Assembly (NCBI RefSeq): GCF_013362995.1
Contig: NZ_JABWDV010000419.1
Span: 1 to 64,000 of the forward strand
Length of the DNA: 64,000 bases
DNA from: Streptomyces sp. TRM64462
Lineage (GTDB): Bacteria > Actinomycetota > Actinomycetes > Streptomycetales > Streptomycetaceae
Reading direction: 5' to 3'
A program made the position numbers and the translations under genes. Under the pieces are notes generated by a model. That model ran no database searches. It was not told where the DNA came from and saw only the letters and a list, made by a program, of their open reading frames with translations. The first letter of the stretch is position 1. Each line of letters starts with the position of its first letter. Positions 26,545 to 35,685 of the stretch are shown here, piece after piece.

Positions 26545-27201
26545 GCTACCTCCCACGCCCTGATCTGCGTTGGCTCCCGCCCAACACGTCCATGATCTTA
26601 TGCCGAAAGGCCGAAAAAGCGCCCGGTTCGACGGAATTGGTGTCACGATGCAACTGCCCGGCACCTACAGACCGCTACCAAGGCCGCATCCGTCACTCAC
26701 GGCCTCCAGCGACGTATGTGACACGGGCCACGGCCGCCTTCGTGGCGAGCCCCCATCACCGGAGGAGGACCCGCAGCACACGCTCGTGGCCCCCTTGCAG
26801 AATCCCGTGTCTTCGCCGGTAACTCAGTCGCCCCCCTGGAACGGGCCACCGTTGCCGACATGCAGCCCAAGCTTCCGGCGTTGGTATTTCTGCTGCTTGC
26901 AGACGCGGAGACGCTGCCATGATGCAGGTCCGGAACCGGCAGCGCGCTTGCGCGAGAGACTACACATTGCGTCCCACCAGGCCTGGCTGGGATGCCCTCG
27001 CCGCACTGCTGTGTGACGCTGCCGCTCGAGCGCTGTTTCGGAGAAGGGTTCAGCGGATAACTGAGGCCCCTCGCCTACCGAACCGCCCAGCGGAAGCAGT
27101 GGCAACTGCCCCTCCCGCTCCGACATGTCGGCCCGCGCCCGATGTCCGGAGTGCAATGAACATCCTCAGCGACCGTCGGCCGAGGCTCGACGCCGGACCA
27201 A
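26545..27201. other. intergenic region between divergent qatA and the 27.2-kb gene
   Basis: Several short frames are open on both strands but have biased composition, no ribosome sites and no recognisable motifs, so no gene is called. The region should hold the qatA promoter (not identified) and, at its right edge, the damage-type promoter of the plus-strand gene. Confidence 0.4.
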
Positions 27202-27224
27202 TTGTCAGTAGCGACGGCTAGCCT
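27202..27224 (+). promoter_or_regulatory. RecA-NDp/PafBC-type promoter
   Basis: TTGTCAGTA, 8 nt, then TAGCCT. The actinobacterial LexA-independent damage promoter is known as tTGTCRgtg-N8-TAggnT. The ATG at 27233 is only 9 nt past the -10 and has no ribosome site, so the mRNA is probably leaderless or nearly so. Confidence 0.6.
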
Positions 27225-27232
27225 CAACCTTC

Positions 27233-28585
27233 ATGAGTCTTGCGCGCCGACCGGCTAGCGAACTTCCCGGCGACCCCGCCCAGTTGCGGTTGGTCTACAG
27301 CCACGGGCACCCCGCCGTGCCCTACGAGGACGAGGACACCCTTGAGCACTGGCGTGTCTCCATCCGCGCCTACCACGACGAGGAGGAGGAATGCGCCGAC
27401 GGCTGCACCGATGCGTGCCAGCAGCTCATCGACAACGGCAGCGAGGCCGGCTGGCTGCGTCTGTGGCGGCTGCGTGACAACACCGGTGCGGATCGCTGGA
27501 TGGTCGCGGACGCCCAATCGGGAGACCTGGAGAGCATCGCGGCCACCGTCCTCGACGACGGCGAGTATTCCGATGCCTTCCAGGAGATCATCGACTGCCC
27601 GGTGGGGGATCTGCTCATCCTGGACCGGGTGTTCCTGGCCCGTCCCTGGCGCGGCTTCGGCCTGGGTCCGGTGTTCGCCGCCGAGGCCATCCGCCGCCTG
27701 TCCGGCGGCTGCTGTGCGGTCGCGGCCGAGCCCGGCATGGCCGAATGGCCCGAAAACCGGGACGAGGTGAATGACGCCGACCGCGCCACGGCCAAGGCCA
27801 AGATCGCCGCCCTGTGGGAGTCGATCGGCTTCCACGCCTTCCACGGCGGGGTGCAGCTGCTCGATACCAGCCTGCAGGAGTCCATCGACCTGCACCGTGC
27901 GCGCCGCAAGGACCTGGAGGACCTCTCCGCCGCCTACCGGGCCCACCTCGAGGGCCGGCCCGCTCTCCCTGAGCTGGCCGTGACCCCGCCCGCCTCGCCA
28001 GCGACTCCCGTGCCGGCCGCTACCCGTCAGCCACCCGCGCCCGCCCCGGAGGTAGAGGCGGAGCCCGGCGACGGACTGGCGGCCGCCGCGAGCCTGTCCG
28101 ACCTCCAGCGGAAGTGCAAATTCTCTGGCTGGAGCCCCGGCGACCGCGCCGCCGCCCTGGCCGTCGCTGCACAGGCCACCCACGACACCGACCTGCGCCA
28201 ACTGGCCGCCCAGGTCAAGCACGTGCACTTCGGCCTGCGCGACGCCTGGACCGACGCGATCACCTTTCCCGGCCGCCTCTTTAACGTGCATCCCTTCCGG
28301 GAAAACCCCGCCGCCCTCGGGCCACTGGCCGGACTGTGGGTCTACGGCTCCAATCTCAACGGCCGTTACCGGGGCCGCTCCCACGCCGTGGGCGGGGACT
28401 GCCAGCACGCCCGCCCCCTCACCCCGGACACCGAACGCATGACCCTGGCCGACCTCCTCGACCTGACCAGTTTCTGGGAATGGAACGGCCCCAGCTGCTC
28501 CTTCTGCCACGGATGGTCCGGCCAACGCCTGACCCCCGACCAGCACACCCACTACCTCACTGTCCTCGCTGGCCACCAGCGCTGA
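27233..28585 (+). CDS. GNAT-like N-terminus with C-terminal Zn-type site, function unknown
   Basis: 450 residues. The N-terminal half looks like a degenerate acetyltransferase: LILDRVFLARPWRGFGLGPVF (the R-G-x-G-x-G-like loop near residue 140), then ESIGFHAF as in a GNAT beta-strand. An Ala/Pro-rich linker (residues about 245-280) leads to a C-terminal domain with WVYGSNLNGRYRGRSHAVGGDC and CSFCHGWSGQ, whose Cys/His spacing suggests a metal site. It lies at the edge of the qat operon in the opposite orientation and has a damage-type promoter. Defence or stress role inferred from context only. Confidence 0.6.
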   Translation: MSLARRPASELPGDPAQLRLVYSHGHPAVPYEDEDTLEHWRVSIRAYHDEEEECADGCTDACQQLIDNGSEAGWLRLWRLRDNTGADRWMVADAQSGDLESIAATVLDDGEYSDAFQEIIDCPVGDLLILDRVFLARPWRGFGLGPVFAAEAIRRLSGGCCAVAAEPGMAEWPENRDEVNDADRATAKAKIAALWESIGFHAFHGGVQLLDTSLQESIDLHRARRKDLEDLSAAYRAHLEGRPALPELAVTPPASPATPVPAATRQPPAPAPEVEAEPGDGLAAAASLSDLQRKCKFSGWSPGDRAAALAVAAQATHDTDLRQLAAQVKHVHFGLRDAWTDAITFPGRLFNVHPFRENPAALGPLAGLWVYGSNLNGRYRGRSHAVGGDCQHARPLTPDTERMTLADLLDLTSFWEWNGPSCSFCHGWSGQRLTPDQHTHYLTVLAGHQR

Positions 28586-28664
28586 CCGCGGCGATCACGT
28601 AACCGGCCACGGGTGCTCACCGCGATGCTCCCGGCCCGGCCGGGCCGCAGGGAAACGGGAACGC

Positions 28665-29032
28665 ATGCAAGATCACCAGACCGGACGCGGCCGTGCAGGG
28701 CAGCTGCCCGACCGGCTGCGTGCCGTCGGCCCGGGCTGGTACCCCTGCTGCTGCGACTGCACACCCACCTCCTCGCGTGGGACGCCGAGTACCGAGTCGA
28801 GGTTCTCAAGGAGAAGTTCGGCGCAGCCCGCGTGCACATCGTCACTGACTCGGGGGCATCGGATTCCGAGATGCGCAGCCTCCTTGTCCTGTCCGGGGAG
28901 GAACAGCCCGCGACCGTCTGCGAGTTCTGCGGGGCAGTCGGACGCCGTCGGCGCCGCGCCGATGCCCCGTATGGCTGGACCACGGCTGTGTGCGATCCCT
29001 GCCAGACCGCGTGGTCCGTCACTCCATCCTGA
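28665..29032 (+). pseudogene. small CxxC zinc-type protein, frameshifted
   Basis: The start (MQDHQTGRG ... RAVGPGWYP) is in one frame and the continuation (LLLRLHTHLLAWDAEYRVEVLKEKFG ... CEFCGAVG ... CDPCQTAW) in another. Adding one C to the CCCC run at 28742-28745 joins them into a single plausible protein of about 120 residues with two CxxC pairs (CEFC, CDPC), like small zinc-ribbon proteins seen in Streptomyces. It is either a real frameshift or a homopolymer sequencing error. Function unknown. Confidence 0.6.
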
Positions 29033-29363
29033 TCGTCAACGGCGCAGTGCGCCACCACCGCAGGCAACGACGGGACACCAATGAAAGGCGACTCCAGGGG
29101 CCCCCGCAGGGTGTGCCGGCGGCTGTCCGACAGGTCCGCGCCCAGCGGCCGTCGCCGATCCCAGCTCTGCGGTCGTTCGCTGTCCGGCTGTACGTGTCTT
29201 CCGGCACCGCGCTGGTCTGCGGAGCCAAAAACCTGATGTGCCCGGCATCGACTGCTGACACCATGCCGTCAGCACCTGCCCGGCCCCTCGCCGACACCAA
29301 ATTTGGAGCGGTGGCTTACGACGGGAGGCGACACTGCCCCGAGCACCCGGAGAGAGCACAGCC
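29033..29363. other. intergenic, no gene seen
   Basis: Short overlapping frames run through this stretch without ribosome sites or recognisable motifs. It should contain the promoter of the 29364 gene; no clear -10/-35 pair was found. Confidence 0.35.
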
Positions 29364-30464
29364 GTGACGACAACAGCCCCTGGCGACGACATCGCCTTGG
29401 CCCTAATTGCGCAGGACATCATGTTCCTGCGACGCTTCGCCCAGAGCGTCACGGTCGGGGCCTTGGACGAGGCTGTCGTCCCGGTCTTCTGCATGCACAA
29501 CTACATGTGCCTGATCATTCACGAGTCCCACCGGGCACTTCGCCAGGTCGCTCCCGACCTCGCGGACGCCCTCGCCTACGACTGCGCGCCTGCCATCGAG
29601 CGCGCTCGGCACTCGGTCAAGCTCTACGACGACAAGTACAAGGAACTGGATGATGTCGGCGCCGACTTCCGGCGCATCATTGAGGAACACCGTCAGGAAT
29701 TCCTCGGCAACACGTGGCTGCCACTGGCTCGGCCGCTGGAGAGGGATCTCGTCCTGTGGCGCTTTCGCGGCAGGCTTGTCTCGACCTCTCACACAGCCAG
29801 CTTCTTCCTCGCATTCCCCCCGCAGGCTTTCAAGAACAAGGACGATCTCGGTCCCAGGCTGCATGCCGTCGCCGTGGAACAGGGCAGGTACATTGGCGCG
29901 GCGGCAGAAGGCCTGCCCTGGCAGGGGCAGCCCGTCCTCGACGTGATGAAGACAACGGACCGCACGGAGAACAAGGTGCGTGCCGAGAAGCACTACCGGC
30001 GAAGCTTCGATCCCGCCCTCCGAGAGGAGATCAAGGCCTCCCTGACAGCCATGACCTGTGCACTGAACACCGCTGCCGTCCTCCTCGCCGACGACACCAA
30101 CCCCTCCTCGGCGACAACACTGTTCAAGCTGCGCTACATCACCCTTCATCACGTCCTCTCCAGCCTCGGCAAGCTCGATGACCAGTACGGAGCCGAACTC
30201 CGCACGCCGGACCGAGCGCTGCTGAAGGACATCCTCGACGCCCCGATGAGCAACCTGAACCTTCAGGCTCACAGAGGCTTCAGGAACACTCTGGTCCACT
30301 ACCGCCCCACGCGGGACGTGCAGGAACGACTGTCTCTTGACGCACCGCTCTACGGCCTCTTGGACGCCTACTTCCCAGCAGATGAAGCACGATCGCTCGG
30401 CGACACCCTTGTGCTCCACACCGCTCACGTCGCCGACCGCATGAGCGCCTGGTGCGACAACTGA
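29364..30464 (+). CDS. helical protein with RNxxxH (HEPN-type) motif
   Basis: 366 residues, almost entirely helical and soluble. Residues 297-302 read RNTLVH followed by YR (HRGFRNTLVHYRPTRD), the R-x4-H arrangement of HEPN nucleases, again with Asn after Arg. Upstream it has segments such as LRYITLHHVLSSLGKL that could form the paired helices. It has no DNA-binding or ATPase motif. A second HEPN-motif gene within 9 kb of the one beside qatD fits a defence island. Whether the motif is catalytic is not known. Confidence 0.55.
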   Translation: MTTTAPGDDIALALIAQDIMFLRRFAQSVTVGALDEAVVPVFCMHNYMCLIIHESHRALRQVAPDLADALAYDCAPAIERARHSVKLYDDKYKELDDVGADFRRIIEEHRQEFLGNTWLPLARPLERDLVLWRFRGRLVSTSHTASFFLAFPPQAFKNKDDLGPRLHAVAVEQGRYIGAAAEGLPWQGQPVLDVMKTTDRTENKVRAEKHYRRSFDPALREEIKASLTAMTCALNTAAVLLADDTNPSSATTLFKLRYITLHHVLSSLGKLDDQYGAELRTPDRALLKDILDAPMSNLNLQAHRGFRNTLVHYRPTRDVQERLSLDAPLYGLLDAYFPADEARSLGDTLVLHTAHVADRMSAWCDN

Positions 30465-30503
30465 TCGGCAGGACCTACGGTGCGCCGTCCTGGGCGGTGG
30501 GAG

Positions 30504-31109
30504 TCAGCCGAACCAGTGGACCAGGCGCGCCGTGTTGTGCACGGCAAGGGCTCGTTCCTCAAGACCGAGCGCGTACTGTTTTGCCGTGTCGTCACTGCGG
30601 GTCAAGAGCAGGGACGACAGGCCGATGAGCCGGGCGCTGCCCAGGCAGGCGACGTCGAGGGCCAGGGCCAGCATCTCGGGGGAGATGTCGTGGGCCCTCA
30701 GTGTGCCGTCGACGTAGCGGGCCATGTGCGCGAGCCCGGTGGGAGTGCTGTGGGTGACCTGACTCAGCAGTGAGTACGCCACCGGTAGCCAGCCCGGCTC
30801 GGGGGAGGGCTCGCCCATGGCCAGGAGCAGCTCGTCGATCGGCGGCAAGGGCTTGCGCCCCTTCGCTATGGCTTGTGGCCCTTCGACCACGCTGTCAGGC
30901 AGATGGAGCAGCTGCTCCGCGGCTTTGAGGGACACCCCGTTGCTGGAGAACAGGGCGGGGGTCTTCTCCTTGCGGGCGCGGAACTCGTCGAAGTAGCGGG
31001 AGGAGCGCTGCACATGTGCCTCGTCGTCCTTCTGCTCCTGGGCCAGCCAACTGTCCCTGCGCCAGGCGGGCCTCACCCTGGCCCAAATCCCGCAGGGCGA
31101 CAGCGACAC
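30504..31109 (-). CDS. hypothetical protein, possibly 5'-truncated
   Basis: About 201 residues from GTG 31109, but that start has no ribosome site. Convincing protein character begins near DSWLAQEQKDDEAHVQRSSRYFDEF and continues through SLLSQVTHSTPTGLAHMARYVDG and VACLGSARLIGLSSLLL. The segment just upstream is open in another frame and reads LTGFEGGVAVALRDLGQ, which hints that the true N-terminus was lost or shifted. Helical and soluble; no known motif recognised. Divergent from the 31214 gene. Confidence 0.45.
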   Translation of the reverse strand: MSLSPCGIWARVRPAWRRDSWLAQEQKDDEAHVQRSSRYFDEFRARKEKTPALFSSNGVSLKAAEQLLHLPDSVVEGPQAIAKGRKPLPPIDELLLAMGEPSPEPGWLPVAYSLLSQVTHSTPTGLAHMARYVDGTLRAHDISPEMLALALDVACLGSARLIGLSSLLLTRSDDTAKQYALGLEERALAVHNTARLVHWFG

Positions 31110-31184
31110 CGCCTTCGAAGCCAGTCAGGACCTCGGGCGACGCTGTGAAACGTGAAGTCTGCAATGAGCGATGGTCGGGCGGCG

Positions 31185-31207
31185 TTGTCAGTGGTGCCTG
31201 AGACAGT
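31185..31207 (+). promoter_or_regulatory. RecA-NDp/PafBC-type promoter (weaker -10)
   Basis: TTGTCAGTG, 8 nt, then GACAGT. The upstream half is a perfect match to the damage-promoter consensus; the -10 keeps only the A and final T. GTG 31214 lies 6 nt after the -10, so the message should be leaderless. Confidence 0.55.
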
Positions 31208-31213
31208 GGTGGG

Positions 31214-34200
31214 GTGCACAGCCATGCAGAGCGAGCCTTCGATGATGCAGTGCGGACCGGTCGTGCGAACGCGGCCATTTTGGAGATGGCCCGCCGCCAC
31301 TGTCTGAACATGACGTTCACCGAGTTCGGCGGCCAGGGTATGGCCGAGGCGGCCACCGGCCTGCCGATCAACACGCGGCAGGTGAGCTGCCTCGTGGCGC
31401 ATGGCGGTGCCAGCGCGAACTTGGACTGGATCGCTGGGGAGTTCTACGAACAGCATTGCGTGGGCTGTTCCCACCGCCGTCCGACGGGCGACGTGCCGAA
31501 CCTTGCCACGGTCATGGATGAGCGCAAGGAGGCCGCAGCCAGAGCCGAAGCGGTAGAACGAGCGGAAACGGCGAAGCGGCACCGCGCCTGGCAGCAGCGT
31601 GCGGAAGACCGTCGGGGCACGCAGGCGTCGTCGGATCCAGCAATGGCCAGTGCTCTGGACGACATCGCCCTCCTGGATCAGGAGCCGGGAACGGAACGGG
31701 ACCGGGAGGCCTGCGATGGCGCGCTGCGGCGATTGACTGCACTGGCCGAGCGGGCGCCGGAGACCTTCAGCACCGCGGTGATCGCGTTGGCCCTGGACCT
31801 GGTGACCGACGTCCACGTCCCGGAGTTGCTGACGCCGCTGCGGCACGTGGCCCGCGTCCGCAGCGAGCACGCAGCGAATGTCCTGCGAGCCGCTTTGGCC
31901 ACGCTGCGGCACAGTCCTGTTGTCGAGGCCGGCCGCTGCGTGACCGACCTGCTGCGTCCCCACGATGGGGACCAGGTGGACGAGCCAGTGGTCCGGTCCC
32001 TTGTGTACCTCGCTGAGCCTCAAAGCCGACGCTTCGGGGTCTACGAAGGCGGAACCGGAGACGCCAGTGCTCTTCGTGTGGCAGCCGGAGCGGCCCCTCA
32101 GGCCGTGGCCCGTGTGCTCACCAGCATGCTGCCAGCCCCGCGACCATCCGAGTCGCTAATGGTCCCGCCAGGTGTGCGGCCCGCTCCTCAATCAGAACGA
32201 GAGCTGGAGATGGATCGGCGTGCTGCCGCAGCCGCCGTACAGGCCCTGGCGTTCACCCACCCGGATGTGGCAATTGCACTCGTGCCGCAAATGCTCCTGA
32301 ACCTGGGGGTGGACGGCGACCACCACAACGATCCCGCACCGATCGCCACGGTTCAAAGGTCCCTCGCCACCCTGCTCGTCCTGGAGGTGGGTGACGTGCC
32401 TGCCCAGCTCGAGCACACCGGCCGTACAGCCGGAGACTTCGTGCGCGAGCGTCTGTTCGGTGTGCTGGAGCAGGCCGGCCGCCTCATCGACCCTGGGTAC
32501 AGATTTCGCACCGCGGGTGATCCTCAGCTCGATGCGAGCCAGCAGAGAAGAGTCTTCGAGTATCTGCTTTCCAGGTGCCTGACCCGCGTCGGGGGTGACT
32601 GGGGCGGCCACGTGCGCTTCCCGGCCGCGACTTTGATCGAGCAGCTGGCCCAGACCCATCCGGCCTGGACGCAGCCGCAGCTGGCTGCCCTCCTGGGTGC
32701 GGCCCTGACAGCCATCGACACACTGGAGTCGGCGAATACCACCCCCACCCCGCTCCTGGCCGCCCCAGAACCGGCCCCGCCGGAGCTGCAGTTCCTGGAG
32801 CGAATGGCCTACCGGCAGTTGTTGGCGTCCAGCATCGGCAGGCTCCTGGACGCTTTGGAGCACATCGCCACCATCGATGCAACGGCAGTATGCGGCGCGG
32901 TCATCGACACCATCACCGACGAACGCGACAGCCAGCGCAAACACGTTATCGTGCCGCGCTTGCTGCCGCTCCTGGGGACGCTCGGACGACGCCACGGCGA
33001 CCACCCCGGCCTGCTGCGGATGATCATCCCGCTCCTGCACACCTACATTGTCGACTCCGATGTAGCCTCGCGGTCGGCAGCGCTAACCGCCTGGGCGGAC
33101 ATCGGCCGCGCGCATCAGCTGCCCTCGAGCATCTCCGACCTCCTGCCAGCGCTGCTCACCGACCCTTACCTAGGCGTCATCGACGGTGTCCTCGACACCG
33201 CCCTGCGTCTGGACTGGAGCACCGAGGACAGCGCCTCTCTGCTGGCCTACGCCCTGTCGGTCTGCGAACACGTAGACATCGCCCGGTTTCCGGACACCGT
33301 CAAGAAGGCCATGGCGGCTGCCTCCAATCTCTCCCGAGGCAATGAAGCCCTCAGGATCCACACGGAGCAGGAAATCCTCCGACGCGCCGCCGACCTCGAC
33401 GGCTACGACCTACGCGACGCCCTGAACGGTGACTGGCTGCCGCAGACCGCCACCACCCCGGCCATGGCCCAGCTGCGGCTGCGCCAAGTGCGCGACCCGC
33501 GCGTCAACGACCGGCTTAACGCCCACGACAACCTGGAACTGTGCGCGCTGCTTAACTGCGGCTCGGGCCTGGCCAGCCTGACGGTGGAGGATCTTCAGGC
33601 GGCCGCTCTTGAACTCGGGCCACACCAGGTGGTCGGTGCGGCCGAATACGCCGAAGTCGCCTGGCGGGCAGCCCGCCCCGGAGATGCCGCCACCATCATG
33701 AACAGTGTCCTCAAGGCAACCCCGGACGAGCCTGCATTTACCCTCCACCGAGCCCTGCTCACCCTGATCGCCGCCGCGGCCGCCTTTGATGCAGCCGCGG
33801 TGGCCGGAGAAGATATGCGTGCGACCGCCCTTGCGCTGACGCATGCTGCTCAAGCCGTCGGAGCAGACAACGATGTGAGCGCCTTGGCGGACCAAGTCCG
33901 CACTCGTGTCACAGTCCGAAGCCTTCTCATGGGCCACGAGCTGGTACCGGCTGCCGGGGCAGGCCAGGGCCATTCCGACAGCGATCCGGCCGTCGCGCTC
34001 CGCGCCCGCGCAGCCCACTTGCAGAGCACCGCCGCCACGCTAAGAGAGCAGTGTCAGCAGGCAACGGCGACCGCCGCCTACGGCCGGTGCTTCGCCGCCC
34101 TGTGCGAGGTGGCCGCCTTCCTGATCCGACTTGACGCAGCGGAACTGAACGCTGACACCATCGAGATGAACGCCCTGGCCACTGCAGCGCGCCGCCGCGC

Positions 34201-35458
34201 AGCAGTGACCGCAACCGAACTGGAGAAGCGATTCCACGACACTGACCCGCTGGCCGGACCGCTGATAGCCGCTCTGCGGCACGTCCAAGCCGTCGCAGAC
34301 GCCAGCGGCGTGGCTGACCTCCTGGCGGAGTGGGCCGTCCTGCCCCTGCCACTTGTCATCGCGTGCGGCCCACGCCGCACGCCACTCACTTCCCACACCG
34401 TCTTGGGCAACGAGGCGGACACCCAGCTGGTCGAGGACCAGCCGGCCGTTGCGGTCGTACTGGCCAGCGTGGACGGACGCCTTGTCACCGGCCCGCAGGT
34501 CCTGCGTCACTCGACCGTCTACGAACTCCGCCTGGACGTACGCACCGGCCCCTGGCCCGAGTGGGCCGAGACCCTCGAAGCCGAACTCCTCAGCCACTTC
34601 ACCCCCAACGAAGCGGAAACGCCCACCTACCTCTGGACACGCCCGCCGAGCGCGGACGGCCCCGACACACTGAGCGCCACCGGCACACTCATCCTCCGCT
34701 TCGCTCTGCCCGCAGGCAGTCCCGCCCCGCCGTTCTCGGTCAAGCTGCGCTGGCGCGGAACCCGGGACGGCAAACCCGTTACCGAGAGCCTCGACACCGC
34801 CGGACACCGCGAAATCCGATTCCGGCCCTTCGACGCCTCACGCGACTTCCTGACCAACTTCCCCGTCTTCGACGAGCGGCTGCTCGCCCTCTACGAAAAT
34901 CTGCACCGGGCCGGTTACGACGAGGACCAGCTCCAAGCCTTCTGCCGCCTCTTCACCGCCATCTGCCGCACCGGCCTCACCATGACGTGGAACAAGCAAT
35001 ACAAGCGCGGAAGCCACGTAACAGAGCGCAAATTTCATGACGACCTGTACAAGGAACTCCAGGCAGAGCCGGAACTCGGCGGGCGCTTGCAGCGAGGCAC
35101 CCCACTCGCCCTGGGCTACCTGGATGTCCGGCACGATGGCGTCACCGCCGAGCTCAAAGTCGAGCGCAACACCCCGGTCACCCGAGACAGAGCCCCCAAG
35201 TACATGGGGCAGCCAACGCAGTACGCAGCCGCCGACGGCGCACGCCTCTCGATTCTCTGCATCCTGGACATGAGCCGTAAGGCCTCACCTGTCGGTGTTC
35301 CGGAGAACTACCTCTTCACCCTCCAGCCAGCGCTTCACGGACTGACCAACCCCGAGGCGCCTTCACTCGTCGCAGTCATCGTCGTCAACGGCAACCTTCC
35401 GAGCCCCAGTTCCTGGTCACGTCGCAAGAGCCCCACACTGCCGCCCTCATCGCCCTGA
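31214..35458 (+). CDS. 1414-residue HEAT-like protein with C-terminal PD-(D/E)XK-like nuclease domain
   Basis: A very large protein, GTG 31214, probably leaderless. The N-terminal 90 residues end in a Cys pair (FYEQHCVGCSHRRPTGDVPN, residues about 77-90) that may bind zinc. Residues of about 100-1060 are long helical, HEAT-like repeats. The last 200 residues contain GYLDVRHDG and, about 8 residues on, AELKVERN (near residue 1312), followed by QPTQYAA: a D-(E)xK plus Q pattern that fits a PD-(D/E)XK nuclease core. Just before it are a helical region and a beta-rich region. A long sensor arm with a nuclease at one end is the design of several phage-defence proteins. I do not recognise the family. 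Confidence 0.7.
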   Translation: MHSHAERAFDDAVRTGRANAAILEMARRHCLNMTFTEFGGQGMAEAATGLPINTRQVSCLVAHGGASANLDWIAGEFYEQHCVGCSHRRPTGDVPNLATVMDERKEAAARAEAVERAETAKRHRAWQQRAEDRRGTQASSDPAMASALDDIALLDQEPGTERDREACDGALRRLTALAERAPETFSTAVIALALDLVTDVHVPELLTPLRHVARVRSEHAANVLRAALATLRHSPVVEAGRCVTDLLRPHDGDQVDEPVVRSLVYLAEPQSRRFGVYEGGTGDASALRVAAGAAPQAVARVLTSMLPAPRPSESLMVPPGVRPAPQSERELEMDRRAAAAAVQALAFTHPDVAIALVPQMLLNLGVDGDHHNDPAPIATVQRSLATLLVLEVGDVPAQLEHTGRTAGDFVRERLFGVLEQAGRLIDPGYRFRTAGDPQLDASQQRRVFEYLLSRCLTRVGGDWGGHVRFPAATLIEQLAQTHPAWTQPQLAALLGAALTAIDTLESANTTPTPLLAAPEPAPPELQFLERMAYRQLLASSIGRLLDALEHIATIDATAVCGAVIDTITDERDSQRKHVIVPRLLPLLGTLGRRHGDHPGLLRMIIPLLHTYIVDSDVASRSAALTAWADIGRAHQLPSSISDLLPALLTDPYLGVIDGVLDTALRLDWSTEDSASLLAYALSVCEHVDIARFPDTVKKAMAAASNLSRGNEALRIHTEQEILRRAADLDGYDLRDALNGDWLPQTATTPAMAQLRLRQVRDPRVNDRLNAHDNLELCALLNCGSGLASLTVEDLQAAALELGPHQVVGAAEYAEVAWRAARPGDAATIMNSVLKATPDEPAFTLHRALLTLIAAAAAFDAAAVAGEDMRATALALTHAAQAVGADNDVSALADQVRTRVTVRSLLMGHELVPAAGAGQGHSDSDPAVALRARAAHLQSTAATLREQCQQATATAAYGRCFAALCEVAAFLIRLDAAELNADTIEMNALATAARRRAAVTATELEKRFHDTDPLAGPLIAALRHVQAVADASGVADLLAEWAVLPLPLVIACGPRRTPLTSHTVLGNEADTQLVEDQPAVAVVLASVDGRLVTGPQVLRHSTVYELRLDVRTGPWPEWAETLEAELLSHFTPNEAETPTYLWTRPPSADGPDTLSATGTLILRFALPAGSPAPPFSVKLRWRGTRDGKPVTESLDTAGHREIRFRPFDASRDFLTNFPVFDERLLALYENLHRAGYDEDQLQAFCRLFTAICRTGLTMTWNKQYKRGSHVTERKFHDDLYKELQAEPELGGRLQRGTPLALGYLDVRHDGVTAELKVERNTPVTRDRAPKYMGQPTQYAAADGARLSILCILDMSRKASPVGVPENYLFTLQPALHGLTNPEAPSLVAVIVVNGNLPSPSSWSRRKSPTLPPSSP

Positions 35459-35685
35459 AGCGCCCTGCCGCCGACCGCACAGAACCAAGGCAGACGAGGC
35501 GCTTCGCTGCCCAGGTTGCCACGCTGAGCAGCACATACGCGGTCGAAGTCATCGCTCCACACTGCTACCTGAGGGTGCCCGAATGAGAATCAACCTGATC
35601 GCTGCGCCAGCCGGAGCACTCGATGCGATCGGCATGCGGCTGCAGGCATCCTGCAGCCGCCTTCGGTCCGGCTCGGCCCAGCTCG

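Noticed and set aside
35400-35585. Open frame downstream of the 1414-residue gene that could be its frameshifted C-terminus
   Set aside because: The in-frame ending (NGNLPSPSSWSRRK) is plausible as a real tail, and the alternative frame has no recognisable domain; no frameshift is needed.
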